64,000 bases of DNA, taken from assembly GCA_016716745.1 (NCBI GenBank), contig JADJVD010000003.1:90001-154000 (forward strand), read 5' to 3'. The notes beneath the pieces are model-generated. The model saw only the letters and a program-made list of their open reading frames with translations, was not told the origin of the DNA and ran no database searches. This DNA is from Hyphomicrobiales bacterium. GTDB lineage: Bacteria; Pseudomonadota; Alphaproteobacteria; Rhizobiales; Beijerinckiaceae. The translations under genes were made by a program, and so were the position numbers. Within the stretch, counting starts at the first letter, position 1; each line of letters starts with the position of its first letter. Shown one piece after another: positions 62,394-64,000 of this stretch.

Positions 62394-64000
62394 TCAGTAC
62401 TGCATGCGCAGGGTCTTGCCGCTGATGGCGGCGAGGCCGGCGCGCGATTCCTTGGTCGACATCTGCTCGTCGAGCGTGCGGAACAGGCGCTCGGCGTCGT
62501 CGAGCTTGCCGAGCTGGAACAGCGACCAGGCGCGCATCAGCGTGAGGTCGCGGCTCTCCACCGCATAGGGCGCGCGCTGGCGCAGCAGGCTCAACGCGCC
62601 GACATAGTCGCCCTTGTCGTAGGCGGCGAAGATGCGCTGCTCGAGCGCCATCACGCCGATCGCGCCGCGCTTGTCGGCGGGCAGGGCGCCTTGCGCCGCC
62701 GTCGCCGCCGCGCCGCGCGGATCGTTCGACTGGAGCTGCGCCAGGCTCTTGCCGTAGGCGGCCTCCTCGCCGGTCTTGCCGGGCGCGCCAATGGCGCGGT
62801 CGAAGGAGATCAGCGCCTCGGCCGGGCGGCCGGCGTTGAGCAGGCACCAGCCATTGGAGACGGCTGCGGCGCCCGACAGGCCGGCGGCGTCGCCGCCCGC
62901 GCCGAGCGAGCAGCGGCCGGCGCCGGAGGCCGCGCCGCCCGAGGCGACGGGCCGGCGATGGGCCTTGCGCTCGGGCGCGGGGCGCGGCGGCTCGGCCTGC
63001 GCCGGCGCGGCGGGCGTCCACGCCGCGGGCGGGGGAACGGCGGCGAAGGCGCCGGGCAGGGCGGGCTGCGGCTGCGCCGGATAGGGCTGCGGATAGGCTT
63101 GCGGGTAGGTTTGCGCGTAACCCGCCGGAAGTTGCGGCGCGTTCGCGGGCGGCATTGCGACAGGCGCCGGCGCCGGGACGGCGCGCGCGGCCGGCGGCGG
63201 GGCGAGGCTAGGCATGACGGGCGCGACCGCGGGGAAGCCCGCCGGCGCGGCGGGCATGCGCACCGGCGCGCCGGAGGCGTTCGCATAGGGCGAGGGCTGC
63301 GAGGGCGCGAGGGGAACGGCAGCCGGCAGGCTGGAGGGCGGGGGCGGGGCGTAGAGGTCGCCGCCGGCCGGGGCGGCCAGGACCGGCGGCAGTTGCGAGA
63401 CGAGCGCCGGCGCGGGCGGAGCGGCGGGCGGCGCCGGTCGCTGCGCCGGATGGGGGCGCCGTTCCTGCGTCCGGGCCTGCGCCTGCGCCAGAACCGGCGC
63501 GGCCAGCGCGCTCGTCACTTCGTGCGAGACGCCGGCGTGCGGGCCCGGCGCGGAGCTTGGCTTCGGCTGCGCGCCGACGGGCTGGCCGGGCTCGGGATTG
63601 TCGAGGAGTTGCACGCCGAATTTCTCGTAGGGCATCGCGCCGACGCCGGGGACGCGGCGCGGCAGCAGCGGGTAGGGGCCGGCGAACGGCTCGCGCGCGT
63701 AGGCCGTCGCGGGGGCGACCGGAACGCCCTTGGCCGGCGTGGCGGCGAGCGGGGCCGGCGCGCTCTGGGCGGCGAAACGCATCGGGTTCTCCGGCAGCAC
63801 GGGCAGCGGGAACTCGGCTGGCGTCGGCGGCGGCTTGGCGACGCCGAAGGTCGGCGGATAGAACGGCGCCGGCGGCGGGCGCATCTGCGGATAGAGGCGG
63901 CCGGACGGGCCGGTGACGACGCCCCACGAATGGCGGCCGAGCGGATCGTGCAGCGCGTTCGGCACGAAGCCTGTCGAGCCGGAGCTGTAGGGGCCGGGGC
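62394..64000 (-). CDS. Proline/alanine-rich protein with C-terminal TPR-like repeats, 5' end outside window
   Basis: The frame is open to the window edge (last readable residues PGPYSSGSTGF), so a GTG at 63965 is probably not the start and the gene continues to the right. About 330 residues of Pro/Ala-rich, tyrosine-containing linker (for example YPQAYPQPYPAQ) precede a helical C-terminal region with TPR-type helices: GWCLLNAGRPAEALISFDRAI, VGALSLLRQRAPYAVES, and LTLMRAWSLFQLGKLDDAERLF. It ends three bases before bcsN, so it is probably co-expressed and part of the cellulose secretion apparatus (a BcsC/BcsK-like role), but this is inference. Confidence 0.75.
   Translation of the reverse strand, partial: PGPYSSGSTGFVPNALHDPLGRHSWGVVTGPSGRLYPQMRPPPAPFYPPTFGVAKPPPTPAEFPLPVLPENPMRFAAQSAPAPLAATPAKGVPVAPATAYAREPFAGPYPLLPRRVPGVGAMPYEKFGVQLLDNPEPGQPVGAQPKPSSAPGPHAGVSHEVTSALAAPVLAQAQARTQERRPHPAQRPAPPAAPPAPALVSQLPPVLAAPAGGDLYAPPPPSSLPAAVPLAPSQPSPYANASGAPVRMPAAPAGFPAVAPVMPSLAPPPAARAVPAPAPVAMPPANAPQLPAGYAQTYPQAYPQPYPAQPQPALPGAFAAVPPPAAWTPAAPAQAEPPRPAPERKAHRRPVASGGAASGAGRCSLGAGGDAAGLSGAAAVSNGWCLLNAGRPAEALISFDRAIGAPGKTGEEAAYGKSLAQLQSNDPRGAAATAAQGALPADKRGAIGVMALEQRIFAAYDKGDYVGALSLLRQRAPYAVESRDLTLMRAWSLFQLGKLDDAERLFRTLDEQMSTKESRAGLAAISGKTLRMQY

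Overview
The window is GC-rich chromosomal DNA, almost certainly from an alphaproteobacterium of the Rhizobiales/Hyphomicrobiales. Supporting signs are the 23S-5S-tRNA-fMet rRNA operon end, a BcsN-type cellulose protein, a DUF2794 protein, an Rsm22-family protein, a Rhizobiales-style dispersed palindrome and many ATGA/GTGA-overlapped operons. Genus cannot be fixed from the sequence alone.

1-2.5 kb: 3' part of a 23S rRNA, then 5S rRNA, a terminator, initiator tRNA-Met and a second terminator. 2.5-28.6 kb is mostly housekeeping: a PQQ-type sugar dehydrogenase, SelO, a cytochrome b561/PepSY pair, Rsm22 and RlmN (RlmN's target base is visible in the 23S at the start of the window), DUF1178-GrxC-ComF, a methyltransferase-thioesterase-SDR run, an RND efflux pair, GabT-GcdH with a divergent XRE-cupin regulator and a clear palindromic operator, an isochorismatase with a GlxA-type regulator, the TesA/YbbA/YbbP cluster, a Bax-inhibitor-1 protein and DUF2794.

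29-59 kb is an accessory catabolic and transport region starting next to a tRNA-Gly. It holds four ABC import systems: (a) a MalEFGK-like sugar importer with a LacI regulator and a GH63/MGH-type glycosidase; (b) an M20 peptidase with a five-gene Dpp importer; (c) an Frc/Rbs-like sugar importer with an FGGY kinase, an SDR and a ketopantoate-reductase-like enzyme; (d) a second Dpp importer whose binding protein (next to isoaspartyl peptidase) is divergent from a MarR regulator, a broken creatininase, dppBCDF, a NodB-fold deacetylase and adenine deaminase. Together (d) looks like uptake and hydrolysis of an amide- or purine-type nitrogen compound.

59-64 kb: a His-rich CDF metal exporter, a RibBX-type riboflavin enzyme, a BcsN cellulose protein and a proline-rich TPR protein that runs off the right edge.

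Three genes (methyltransferase at 11.5 kb, creatininase at 52.4 kb, bcsN at 62.3 kb) each look disrupted by one single-base indel, so read errors must be excluded before they are called pseudogenes.
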